Assembly (NCBI RefSeq): GCF_003544915.1
Contig: NZ_CP032097.1
Location: 620,001 to 684,000 of the forward strand
DNA from: Arcobacter ellisii
GTDB lineage: Bacteria; Campylobacterota; Campylobacteria; Campylobacterales; Arcobacteraceae
Length of the DNA stretch: 64,000 bases
Direction of reading: 5' to 3'
Shown here one piece after another: positions 56,272-64,000 of this stretch; position 1 is the first letter of the stretch; the number at the start of each line of letters is the position of its first letter. Position numbers and translations under genes: made by a program. The notes beneath the pieces were generated by a model. The model did not search any database. It was not told the origin of the DNA and worked only from the letters and a program-made list of their open reading frames with translations.

Positions 56272-57101
56272 CTTAAAACTCCAATTAGTTTTTTGATTGG
56301 GTCTTCATTTGTATAAATTTTAGTAAATCTAACAGCACAATTTTGTAGATGATTATAAAGTTTGTGGTCATTTTCTAAAACTTTTTTTTCATACTCTAAA
56401 ATAGAAGTTTTATTTAAAATTGATTCAAAAATTTTATTATTGTTTGGGTCAATAAAACTTACGTTTCCAAGTTCGATTGGATTTTCTTCAAATTTATCTC
56501 TAACTATAAGTGTGATTATTTCATGTTTTTGACAAAGAAGTTTTAAATCTAGTTTTTCAATATCAAAAAAATCCCCAATCAAAAAGATTAAAGATTTCTC
56601 TTTTATTGATTTAAAAAGCTCTTTTGTAATTTTTTCATAATTTATATTTTTACCAATAACATTGTAGTTATATAATAAATCAGCCATAAAATTTACATTA
56701 AAAATTTGTTTAGATTTTTTTGTACAAACTTCAAGATTTTCATTTGCAATATATGAAGAAAAAGGATTTCCTTGTTTTATACAAATAAAGCCTAAACTTG
56801 AAGCAATTTGAGTGATAATCTCTTGTTTAAAAACATCAGTTCCAAAATAAGTAGAACCATTTAATAAACAAACAATATTTACGTTTAACTCCTTTTGGGA
56901 ATAAAAAACTTTCACATAAGGTTTTTGCATTTTTGCACTTACAACCCAATCAATATTTTTTACATCTTCTCCATATTCATACTCTTTTAACTCACAAAAA
57001 TCATAACCTTCACCTTTTAGTTTTGTACTGTTATTTCCTATGATTTCTGAAAAAACTTGTTTTTTTGTTTTTATGAGTATTTTTTTTAAAGCTTGATTCA
57101 T
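56268..57101 (-). CDS. DUF58 domain protein of the MoxR operon
   Basis: 277 residues. It shows the DUF58 signature near residue 35-60 (GEGYDFCELKEYEYGEDVKNIDW) followed by a degenerate VWA-like fold, with no membrane segment. DUF58 proteins partner with MoxR ATPases and BatA-like VWA proteins; the joint role is thought to be chaperone-like assembly or metal insertion. It starts 3 nt after moxR. Confidence 0.9.
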   Translation of the reverse strand: MNQALKKILIKTKKQVFSEIIGNNSTKLKGEGYDFCELKEYEYGEDVKNIDWVVSAKMQKPYVKVFYSQKELNVNIVCLLNGSTYFGTDVFKQEIITQIASSLGFICIKQGNPFSSYIANENLEVCTKKSKQIFNVNFMADLLYNYNVIGKNINYEKITKELFKSIKEKSLIFLIGDFFDIEKLDLKLLCQKHEIITLIVRDKFEENPIELGNVSFIDPNNNKIFESILNKTSILEYEKKVLENDHKLYNHLQNCAVRFTKIYTNEDPIKKLIGVLR

Positions 57102-57104
57102 ATT

Positions 57105-58058
57105 TTATGGAATTGCAATTTTCTCTAAAATTTTTTGAATTACATCATCTATATTAATCTCTTTTGCCATGGCTTCATAAGTTAAAATAATTCTATGTCT
57201 TAAAATATTTTTTGCAACCATTGCAATATCAATTGGTGAGACAAAATCATTTTTTCTTAAATATGCATTTGCTTTTACAGCTTTAAACATATCAATAGTT
57301 GCCCGTGGACTTGCTCCAAAATGAATAATATCAACTAACTCTTCTAAGGCATAATTTTTTGGATTTCTACTTGCATCAATAATATCTACAATATATTCTT
57401 CCAACTCTTTATCAATATGAATATTTTTAACTGCTTGTTTTAACTCTTCTAAATCTTCTTTATTTAAAACTTTGTTTATAGTTTCAAAAGAGTTCATAGT
57501 AGCTTTTTTAGCAATTTCATACTCTTGTTCTTTTGTATTATATGAAACAACAATTTTAAACATAAATCTATCAAGTTGAGCTTCAGGCAGACTATAAGCT
57601 CCTTCTTGTTCTATTGGATTTTGAGTAGCTAGAACTAAGAAAGGAGAATCAACTTTAAATGTATTTTCTGCAATTGTAACTTGTCTTTCTTGCATAACTT
57701 CAAGAAGTGCAGATTGTACTTTTGCAGGAGCTCTATTTATCTCATCGGCTAAAAGTAAATTTGTAAATATTGGTCCTTTTTTGATTTTAAACTCATTTGT
57801 TTTCATATCAAAAATTTGAGCACCAATAATATCACTAGGAAGTAAATCAGGAGTAAATTGTATTCTTTTAAAATCAAGATTTAGTGCTTGTGAAACTGCT
57901 TTTACAGTTGTAGTTTTAGCTAAGCCTGGAACACCTTCTAGTAAAATATGTCCAGAAGTTAAAAGTCCAATTAAGATGGAATTTACCATCTCTTCTTGAC
58001 CAATTACACCTTTTGAAATCTCTTGTCTTAATTCATCTAATTTATCTTGTAAACTCAA
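57105..58058 (-). CDS. MoxR-family AAA+ ATPase
   Basis: 317 residues. Walker A GVPGLAKTT at 42-50, Walker B LLADEINRAP near 105-114, LATQNPIEQEGAY sensor 1 and SPRATIDM near the end are typical MoxR motifs. It drives conformational remodelling of partner proteins with its DUF58 and VWA neighbours. It is the first gene of an operon of six and divergent from rpsB. Confidence 0.95.
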   Translation of the reverse strand: MSLQDKLDELRQEISKGVIGQEEMVNSILIGLLTSGHILLEGVPGLAKTTTVKAVSQALNLDFKRIQFTPDLLPSDIIGAQIFDMKTNEFKIKKGPIFTNLLLADEINRAPAKVQSALLEVMQERQVTIAENTFKVDSPFLVLATQNPIEQEGAYSLPEAQLDRFMFKIVVSYNTKEQEYEIAKKATMNSFETINKVLNKEDLEELKQAVKNIHIDKELEEYIVDIIDASRNPKNYALEELVDIIHFGASPRATIDMFKAVKANAYLRKNDFVSPIDIAMVAKNILRHRIILTYEAMAKEINIDDVIQKILEKIAIP

Positions 58059-58153
58059 AATCTATCCTTTTATATAAGAGTTTGAATTTTAGCTAATTAC
58101 AAATTAAAAATATTGTTAAATTAAGATTAAAGTTAAATTAAATTTAATTTAGA

Positions 58154-58295
58154 TAAAATCGTCGTTCTAATTTTAAATTAGAACCTCACATGTGTCAATC
58201 CTTGTACGGGTTGTGACAAGAGAAATCTTGACATTAAGGGACACAGAGGCTAAACCCTATTACAAAAAATACAATTAATTCAAGGAGAATTACTC
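58154..58295 (+). ncRNA. Structured rpsB leader, candidate S2 autoregulatory region
   Basis: A -10-like TAAAAT at 58154-58159 precedes a long untranslated leader. It holds a 9-bp palindrome (TTCTAATTT 58165-58173, AAATTAGAA 58175-58183), a long-range pair TGTGTC (58191-58196) with GACACA (58240-58245), and inside it a CAAGA/TCTTG hairpin closed by a GAAA tetraloop (58217-58230). Such a fold suggests feedback by S2; this is inference. Confidence 0.5.
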
Positions 58296-59093
58296 ATGGT
58301 TACAATGAAAGACCTATTAGAGTGTGGTGTACACTTCGGACACCAAACAAGAAGATGGAATCCAAAAATGAAAAAATTCATTTTCGGTGTTAGAAAAAAT
58401 ATCTATATTATAGATTTACAAAAAACGTTAAGATATTTCAGATATACATATAACGTAGTTAGAGACAGAGCTGCTCAAGGTGAAACTATGATTTTCGTAG
58501 GAACTAAAAAACAAGCTAGCGAAACAATTAAAAAAGCTGCTATTTCTTGTGGTATGCCATACGTTAACCACAGATGGTTAGGTGGAATGTTAACTAACTT
58601 CGGAACAATTAAAAAATCAATTAGAAAATTAGAAATTATTAAAAAAATGAGAGAAGAAGGTCAATTAGATCTTTTAACTAAAAAAGAAGCTTTAATGCTT
58701 ACTAGAAAAGAAGAAAAATTAGAATTATACCTTGGTGGTATCAAAGAAATGCACAAACTTCCAGATATGATGTTTGTTCTTGATGCTGTTAAAGAAAAAA
58801 TTGCTATTCAAGAAGCTAGAAGATTAGGAATCACTGTTGTTGCTCCTTTAGATACAAACTGTGATCCTGATGTTGTAGATTTACCAATTCCAGGAAATGA
58901 TGATGCTATCAGATCAATTCACTTATTCTGCAACGAAATGGCTGCAGCTATGAATGAAGGTAAAGCAGCATTAGCTGATGAAACTGGTGCTGAAATTGAG
59001 CCAATTTCTGTTGAAGAAACTGAAGAATTAATTGCTGAAGCAGTAGCTGAAGGTGAAGAAGAATTCAAATTTGCAGAAGGTGAGGAAGCGTAA
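58296..59093 (+). CDS. rpsB: Ribosomal protein S2
   Basis: 265 residues. The start [24 protein letters not shown] and [12 protein letters not shown] are diagnostic for S2. The C-terminal 30 residues form an acidic tail ([18 protein letters not shown]) longer than in E. coli. It binds the small subunit near the mRNA channel. AAGGAG precedes the ATG, and a structured leader lies upstream. The stop overlaps the tsf start by one base (TAATG). Confidence 0.98.
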   Translation: MVTMKDLLECGVHFGHQTRRWNPKMKKFIFGVRKNIYIIDLQKTLRYFRYTYNVVRDRAAQGETMIFVGTKKQASETIKKAAISCGMPYVNHRWLGGMLTNFGTIKKSIRKLEIIKKMREEGQLDLLTKKEALMLTRKEEKLELYLGGIKEMHKLPDMMFVLDAVKEKIAIQEARRLGITVVAPLDTNCDPDVVDLPIPGNDDAIRSIHLFCNEMAAAMNEGKAALADETGAEIEPISVEETEELIAEAVAEGEEEFKFAEGEEA

Positions 59094-60139
59094 TGGCAGG
59101 AGCAACTCCACAATTAATTAAAGAATTAAGAGAGATGACTGGTGCAGGAATGCTTGATTGTAAAAATGCACTTAATGAAACTGGTGGTGATTTAGAAAAA
59201 GCTGTTCAAGCTTTAAGAGAAGCTGGTTTAGGAAAAGCTGCTAAAAAAGCTGGAAATGTTGCTGCTGAAGGTTTAATTTCTGTTTTAGTTAATGCTGATA
59301 ATACAAAAGCTGTAATGTTAGAATTAAACTCTCAAACAGACTTCGTTGCAAAAAATGAAAACTTTGTTAATTTAACAAAAGAGATTACATCTCATGCGTT
59401 AAATAATGGAATTGAAAATGCAGAAGCTTTAGCTGCATCTTCAATTAATGGACAAGATTTCCCAACTTTCTTAAATGAAAAAATTGCAACTATCGGTGAA
59501 AACTTAGTTGCTAGAAAACTTGCAAATGTTTCTGGACAAGTTGTTAATGCTTATGTTCATGCAACAGGAAGAGTTGGAGTTGTTTTAGCTGCATCTTGTG
59601 ATGAAGCTGTAAAAGATAAAGCAGCTGCTTTATTAAGAAATATTGCAATGCACGCATCTGCAATGAAACCAACAGTTATTTCATATAAAGATTTAGATCC
59701 AGCATTTGTTGAATCTGAAAACAAAGCAATTGTTGCTGAAATTATTGCTGAAAATGATGAATTAAAAAGATTAGGAAAACCATTAAAGAAAATTCCTGAG
59801 TTTGTTTCTAAATCTCAATTAACAGATGAAGCAATTGCAAATGCAAAAGCTAGATTTGAAGAAGAGTTAAGAGCAGCTGGTAAACCAGAAAAAATTTGGG
59901 CAAACATCATTCCTGGACAAATTGAGAGATATATCACTGATAATACTCAATTAGATGGAAGATTTGCACTTTTATCTCAAGCTTATGTAATGGATGACAA
60001 AAAAACTGTAGAGCAAGCAATTGCTGAAGTTGATGCATCTATTAAAATTACTGAGTACATTAGATTTGAACTTGGTGAAGGTATTGAGAAAAAAGAAGAA
60101 GATTTTGCAGCAGAAGTTGCAAAACAAATGGGTAAATAA
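59093..60139 (+). CDS. tsf: Elongation factor Ts
   Basis: 348 residues. N-terminal LIKELREMTGAGMLDCKNAL and the core TDFVAKNENF motif that contacts EF-Tu are present. It recycles EF-Tu-GDP. The length and order rpsB-tsf are standard. Between the core and the C terminus an extended region (about 200-280) resembles other Campylobacterota EF-Ts. Confidence 0.98.
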   Translation: MAGATPQLIKELREMTGAGMLDCKNALNETGGDLEKAVQALREAGLGKAAKKAGNVAAEGLISVLVNADNTKAVMLELNSQTDFVAKNENFVNLTKEITSHALNNGIENAEALAASSINGQDFPTFLNEKIATIGENLVARKLANVSGQVVNAYVHATGRVGVVLAASCDEAVKDKAAALLRNIAMHASAMKPTVISYKDLDPAFVESENKAIVAEIIAENDELKRLGKPLKKIPEFVSKSQLTDEAIANAKARFEEELRAAGKPEKIWANIIPGQIERYITDNTQLDGRFALLSQAYVMDDKKTVEQAIAEVDASIKITEYIRFELGEGIEKKEEDFAAEVAKQMGK

Positions 60140-60184
60140 TTCGTAGTTAAAAAAACTACAATGTAAAAAAATAAAAGGAAGTAT

Positions 60185-60871
60185 GTGATGAGTGAAACTA
60201 ATAATTTGGATGCACTCATTGCAGAGGACCTTTTACTACAAGCAAATAATTTATCTCATAAATTTGATTATGAGCTTTTCAAAGATATAAATCTATCACT
60301 TTATAAAAAAGAATCAATTGCAATTATAGGTACAAGTGGAAGTGGAAAATCAACACTTTTAAATATTTTGTCTTCACTTTTAAAACCATCATCTGGAAAA
60401 GTTGTTTTTAAAAGTAAAGATATGTACTCAATCAAACAAAATGAACTTTTAAAAATTAGAAGAGATGATTTTGGTATAATTTTTCAAGCACATTATCTAT
60501 TTCGTGGATTTTCAGCAATTGAAAATTTAGAAATTGCTACATTATTAAGTGGTGAAAAAATAGATCATGATTTATTAAAAGAGTTAAAAATTGAGCATGT
60601 AATTAATCAAGGTGTTGGAGAATTAAGTGGTGGACAACAGCAAAGATTGTCAATTGCAAGGGTTATGACAAAAAAACCAAGAATAATTTTTGCAGATGAA
60701 CCAACTGGAAATTTAGATAAAGAGACAGCAAATGTTGTAATGAATACTTTGTTTAATTATATAAAAAATAATGAAGCTGGTTTAATTTTAGTTACACATG
60801 AAAATGAATTAGCTATGAGATGTGATAAAGTATATAAATTGGAAGAGCTGAGATTGCAGGAGTTGAAGTGA
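60185..60871 (+). CDS. LolD/MacB-type ABC transporter ATPase
   Basis: 228 residues. Walker A GTSGSGKST at 48-56, Q-loop in GIIFQAHYLF, signature LSGGQQQR near 150 and Walker B RIIFADEP near 170 belong to the LolD/FtsE/MacB subfamily. No permease gene is adjacent, so the partner must be elsewhere. A role in lipoprotein release (LolCDE) is likely but not proven. It follows tsf by 45 nt and overlaps the next gene by 4 nt. Confidence 0.88.
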   Translation: MMSETNNLDALIAEDLLLQANNLSHKFDYELFKDINLSLYKKESIAIIGTSGSGKSTLLNILSSLLKPSSGKVVFKSKDMYSIKQNELLKIRRDDFGIIFQAHYLFRGFSAIENLEIATLLSGEKIDHDLLKELKIEHVINQGVGELSGGQQQRLSIARVMTKKPRIIFADEPTGNLDKETANVVMNTLFNYIKNNEAGLILVTHENELAMRCDKVYKLEELRLQELK

Positions 60872-61683
60872 AATTATTATTAATTTGTGAAACAGCAATT
60901 ATTGAACATATTTTTACTTTAGTTTGTAAAAGATTAAACATAAGTTTAACAGTTCAAAAAACAAATAGTGTTAATGAAAAATTTGATTTAATAGTTGTTG
61001 ATCAAAATTTTATTGATGATAAATTTAACTCTTTTAAGCAACTTTCAAAAAAATTAGGTGCAATTAGTTCAGAAGAATTACCTTTTGATAAATCAAGAGA
61101 TTTTATTATTCCAAGACCATTTTTACCAACAAAATTAGAATCAATGCTACTTGAACAAATAGAGTTTATTAAAGAAGAAGAGGAGTATGAGCATAATAGA
61201 AAAGTAACTACATTTTCTTCTTATGATGAAGATGATGATGAAGAAGTTACGATTCCTGTTGTTAATTATGTAAGTAATATGATAGAAGAGAAACAAAGTG
61301 TTATAGAAGAAGATGATGAGTTTGGATTAGATAATGATGAAAGTATAGTAAGTCTTGCTTCATTAAATATAGGTGGAGTTTTAGATTCTAGTGAATTAAA
61401 TAAGATAAATGATATTTTAAGAGAAGATACTATACAAAATGAGATAAACCTTGAAAAGAATGATTGGAAAGATATCTCTTCTATTATTGATGATGCTTTA
61501 GCAGAAGTTAAAGAGTATGAATTTGATTTAACAAAAGAGCCAATTAAGCCTTATAATTTAGTATTAAGTAATTTTAATATTAATGAATTAAGACCATTAT
61601 TAGAAAAATTCGACCAATCTGTAATTGATAAACTTTCAACTGGGGAAACAGTTGATGTTAGAATTACATTGAAGGATAAATAG
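60868..61683 (+). CDS. Acidic protein with a pseudo-receiver N-terminal domain
   Basis: 271 residues, no named family recognised. Residues 1-105 resemble a response-regulator receiver fold: LLLICET start, FDLIVVDQNF with D45 at the phospho-acceptor position, and IIPRPFLPTKLESML where active receivers have KPF. The conserved Lys is Arg and the acidic pair is incomplete, so phosphorylation is doubtful. Residues 110-220 are very acidic and probably flexible (EDDDEEVTIP, EEDDEFGLDNDES), followed by a short helical C terminus. It is coupled to the ABC gene (4-nt overlap) and ends directly before gmk. Confidence 0.75.
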   Translation: MKLLLICETAIIEHIFTLVCKRLNISLTVQKTNSVNEKFDLIVVDQNFIDDKFNSFKQLSKKLGAISSEELPFDKSRDFIIPRPFLPTKLESMLLEQIEFIKEEEEYEHNRKVTTFSSYDEDDDEEVTIPVVNYVSNMIEEKQSVIEEDDEFGLDNDESIVSLASLNIGGVLDSSELNKINDILREDTIQNEINLEKNDWKDISSIIDDALAEVKEYEFDLTKEPIKPYNLVLSNFNINELRPLLEKFDQSVIDKLSTGETVDVRITLKDK

Positions 61684-62307
61684 ATGATAAAAGAGAAAAA
61701 AGGTGCAATTTTAATCATCTCAGGACCTAGTGGTTGTGGTAAATCAACATTATTAAAAGAAGTATATAAAGATATAGATAACTACTATTTTTCTATTTCA
61801 ACTACAACAAGAGCTCCAAGAGTTGGAGAAGTAAATGGAGTTGACTATTTTTTTGTATCAAAAGAAGAGTTTGAAGAAGATATAAAAAATGATGATTTCT
61901 TAGAGTATGCAAAAGTACATGACAACTATTATGGTACATCTTTAAAACCTATAAATAAAGCTTTAGATGAGGGTAAATTAGTTATCTTTGATATTGATGT
62001 TCAAGGGCATGAAATCGTTAGAAATAAGATAGATTCATTGGTTACATCTGTATTTATTACAACACCATCTTTAAATGTTTTAGAAGAGAGATTAAATAGT
62101 AGAAATACAGATAGTATAGAAATAATAGAAAAAAGAATTAAAAATGCTAAAGCAGAAGTTGAATTTTTTCAGGATTATGATTATTTAATAATTAATGATG
62201 ATTTACAAACAGCAGCAAAAGAGTTAGTTTGTATTGCAAATATTACAAGAATAAAAACTAAACTTTTTGACAAAGAAAAAATAGTATCAAATTGGCTAAG
62301 TAATTAA
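61684..62307 (+). CDS. gmk: Guanylate kinase
   Basis: 207 residues. P-loop ISGPSGCGKST at 12-22, STTTRAPRVGEVNGVDYFF (GMP-binding region) and the DIDVQGHE strand are diagnostic. It phosphorylates GMP to GDP, and so supplies GTP for nucleotide signalling such as c-di-GMP. It starts directly after the acidic protein gene. Its stop lies within a long hairpin shared with the opposite gene. Confidence 0.97.
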   Translation: MIKEKKGAILIISGPSGCGKSTLLKEVYKDIDNYYFSISTTTRAPRVGEVNGVDYFFVSKEEFEEDIKNDDFLEYAKVHDNYYGTSLKPINKALDEGKLVIFDIDVQGHEIVRNKIDSLVTSVFITTPSLNVLEERLNSRNTDSIEIIEKRIKNAKAEVEFFQDYDYLIINDDLQTAAKELVCIANITRIKTKLFDKEKIVSNWLSN

Positions 62308-62330
62308 TTACTTAAGCTATTTGATACTAT
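62281..62330. terminator. Long imperfect hairpin joining the ends of gmk and the EAL regulator gene
   Basis: Two 25-nt arms (62281-62305 and 62306-62330) pair with only 3 mismatches. The arms contain the last codons of both convergent genes, and the centre lies around AATTAATT. It probably stops transcription from both sides. Confidence 0.6.
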
Positions 62331-63939
62331 CATAACTTATTGGCTTTTCGAAATAATACCCTTGACAATAATCAATATTTAACTCTTTGATTTTATTATA
62401 AATATCTTCATTTGAAACATATTCAGCAACAGTTTTTACTTTAAACTCTTTTGAGAAATTAGCAATTGTATTTACAATAATTTCTAAATCTTTTGATGTA
62501 TTTATTCTTTCAATTAAAGAACCATCAATTTTAACAAAATCGATATCAAGAAGAGTTAGAAGATTGAAGTTTGAGTATCCTGCACCAAAATCATCAACTC
62601 CAACAATACAATCAAATTTTTTGATTTCAGAAATGAATTTAGAAACTTCATTAAAATCTGAAATCTCCTCTGACTCTAAAATTTCAAATTCTAAAAACTG
62701 AGTATATTCTCTATTTTGTTCTAATATCTCATAAATAAATGATGTAGTTTCACTATTTGCTATATCATCAAAAGAGATATTTACAGATACTCTTTTGTTT
62801 TTATTTTTTATGAGTTTAAAAGAGTCTTGAATTACAATTTTTATGATATTTGGATAAAGTTTAGTCTTTTTAGCAACATTTATAAAGTTATATGGAGCTA
62901 TTTCAACACCTTCTTTTGTAACATATCTGATTAATGCTTCATATTTATGAACTTCTTTTGTTTGAGTATCAACAATAGGTTGAAAATAGGCTTGAAATAG
63001 ATTCTCTCTAAAACCAATTTTTAGTTGTTTTACCCATTTTATATTTTCTTCAAAAGATTGCTGAATTTTAAATGACTCATTATAAATCATAATTCTTTGA
63101 AGTTTTGTTCTTGCATAATTTATAACTCTTTGTGAGTATTTATAAGCTCTTGCTCCATCGCCTTGAGCTATTCCAATAGTTATGTTTATATCAATTTCAT
63201 CTTCATCAATAAGTAATGACTCTTTTTCGATTTTATCTGCAAATATTTTACAAATATCGTAAAATTCATTTATATCTTTATTATTTTGTTTTGCGACAAT
63301 TGCAAATTTATCAGCTTCAATTCTATATACAAAATACTCTTCATTACTAAAATAGCTTTTTAGTTTGTTTGCTAATTCATATAAAATTGTATCACCAATT
63401 TTTTCACCAAAAAGGTCATTAACTGTAGAAAATTCATCGATATCAAGAAGAGCCATTAAATCAATACTATTTTCATCTAAATCTTTTTTTAATTTATTTC
63501 TATTTGGTAAGTTTGTAAGTTTATCAGTGTATAAATCTTTTAATTCGTGGTAAACAAGAGATTGAGACATAACTTGTAAAAGTTTTGCTATATCAATAGG
63601 TTTTAATACGTATTTATCAACACCAATGTCAATTGCTTCTAGTAAATACTCTTTATTTGAAAATGCAGTTGCCACAATAATAGGGATATTCATATTTATT
63701 TTTTTTATCTCTTTTACCATGTCTAAACCGTTTAAAATAGGCATATTAACATCAGTAATAATTAAATCAATTTCATTTTCATATTTTTTAAAAAGTTCTA
63801 AACCCTCTTGTCCATTTTGTGCAACATATTGCTTTTTGGTAAAGCCTTTTAATATTTGATGTGTAACTTCTCTTAAGTCTTTTTCATCTTCAGCATATAA
63901 AATTGTTATATTTTTCAGTATTGAAATATTATTTATCAT
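62317..63939 (-). CDS. Response regulator with degenerate GGDEF and intact EAL domain (c-di-GMP phosphodiesterase)
   Basis: 540 residues from the ATG at 63939, which has GGAGAG at good spacing; an upstream TTG at 63957 is less likely. Receiver domain with D63 (LIITDVNMP) and K113 (LKP), GGDEF-like domain (about 135-290) whose signature reads RIEADKF (206-212) and so should not make c-di-GMP, and an EAL domain (about 305-540) with E334 (YEALIRY), N387, E419, D449/D450 (VDDFGAGYS), K470 and E506. It should degrade c-di-GMP on phosphorylation. No kinase gene is adjacent. It balances the cyclase at 6888-8744. Confidence 0.9.
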   Translation of the reverse strand: MINNISILKNITILYAEDEKDLREVTHQILKGFTKKQYVAQNGQEGLELFKKYENEIDLIITDVNMPILNGLDMVKEIKKINMNIPIIVATAFSNKEYLLEAIDIGVDKYVLKPIDIAKLLQVMSQSLVYHELKDLYTDKLTNLPNRNKLKKDLDENSIDLMALLDIDEFSTVNDLFGEKIGDTILYELANKLKSYFSNEEYFVYRIEADKFAIVAKQNNKDINEFYDICKIFADKIEKESLLIDEDEIDINITIGIAQGDGARAYKYSQRVINYARTKLQRIMIYNESFKIQQSFEENIKWVKQLKIGFRENLFQAYFQPIVDTQTKEVHKYEALIRYVTKEGVEIAPYNFINVAKKTKLYPNIIKIVIQDSFKLIKNKNKRVSVNISFDDIANSETTSFIYEILEQNREYTQFLEFEILESEEISDFNEVSKFISEIKKFDCIVGVDDFGAGYSNFNLLTLLDIDFVKIDGSLIERINTSKDLEIIVNTIANFSKEFKVKTVAEYVSNEDIYNKIKELNIDYCQGYYFEKPISYDSIK

Positions 63940-64000
63940 TATTAAGACTCTCTCCAAAATTATTAAGATATAATATCATAAATTAACATAATATCTAAAT

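Noticed and set aside
63940-63957. TTG start for the EAL regulator
   Set aside because: The bases that would be its first codons are the GGAGAG ribosome binding site of the ATG at 63939.
1-64000. CRISPR array or prophage
   Set aside because: No regularly spaced direct repeats, Cas-like proteins or phage structural genes were seen on either strand.

Overview
The window is an AT-rich chromosomal segment of a Campylobacterota bacterium, most likely of the Arcobacter group (Arcobacteraceae). The evidence is the extreme AT bias, AT-rich promoters with clear -10 boxes, the futalosine-pathway gene mqnF beside aroQ, an OprD-like major porin, a Campylobacter-type malate:quinone oxidoreductase, HQWRQPL-type histidine kinases, and the set of acetate genes. 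There is no sign of prophage, insertion sequence or CRISPR array. The first gene runs off the left edge.

Region 1 (1-6890, + strand) is the most distinctive part. It is a quinohemoprotein amine dehydrogenase (QHNDH) operon: the 3' end of the haem alpha subunit qhpA, the radical SAM/SPASM thioether synthase qhpD, the small cross-linked gamma subunit qhpC, the beta-propeller subunit qhpB, the ABC exporter qhpF, the subtilisin-like protease qhpE and the FAD monooxygenase qhpG. The genes overlap or nearly touch and end in a hairpin. In established models QhpD forms three Cys-to-Asp/Glu thioethers in the QhpC precursor, QhpG hydroxylates the Trp, QhpE removes the leader, QhpF exports the peptide, and the periplasmic enzyme oxidises primary amines. 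Every residue needed for the three cross-links and the CTQ cofactor is present in this QhpC.

Region 2 (6888-25610) is mostly housekeeping: a haem-type sensor diguanylate cyclase, hisA, hisH, a sugar-epimerase-like gene, comF, lepA, two OmpA-like proteins, prs, two porins sharing a duplicated promoter, two different mnmA paralogues in tandem, folK, a pepQ-like peptidase, aroQ, mqnF and sppA.

Region 3 (25680-44831, - strand) is an unusually rich acetate/short-chain-acid block. In transcription order it holds a Cache-domain histidine kinase and OmpR-type regulator, a DUF4212/VC_2705-type symporter (frameshifted here), a cNMP-CBS-DUF294 nucleotidyltransferase with a DEDDh exonuclease, two yjcH-actP pairs, a second DUF294-exonuclease pair, two extra acetate kinases, then pta and a third ackA. 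Hairpins follow each symporter, and matching palindromes follow both extra ackA genes.

Region 4 (44918-45789) is a tandemly duplicated tRNA operon (Lys-Glu-Val-Asp twice) driven by a perfect TTGACA-17-TATAAT promoter inside the cinA end.

Region 5 (45779-64000) holds cinA, mqo, ileS, an untracked 38-aa membrane microprotein, an NfuA-like scaffold, murE, a six-gene MoxR-DUF58-VWA-kinase operon, rpsB-tsf with a structured leader, an ABC ATPase, an acidic pseudo-receiver protein, gmk and a response regulator with an EAL domain.
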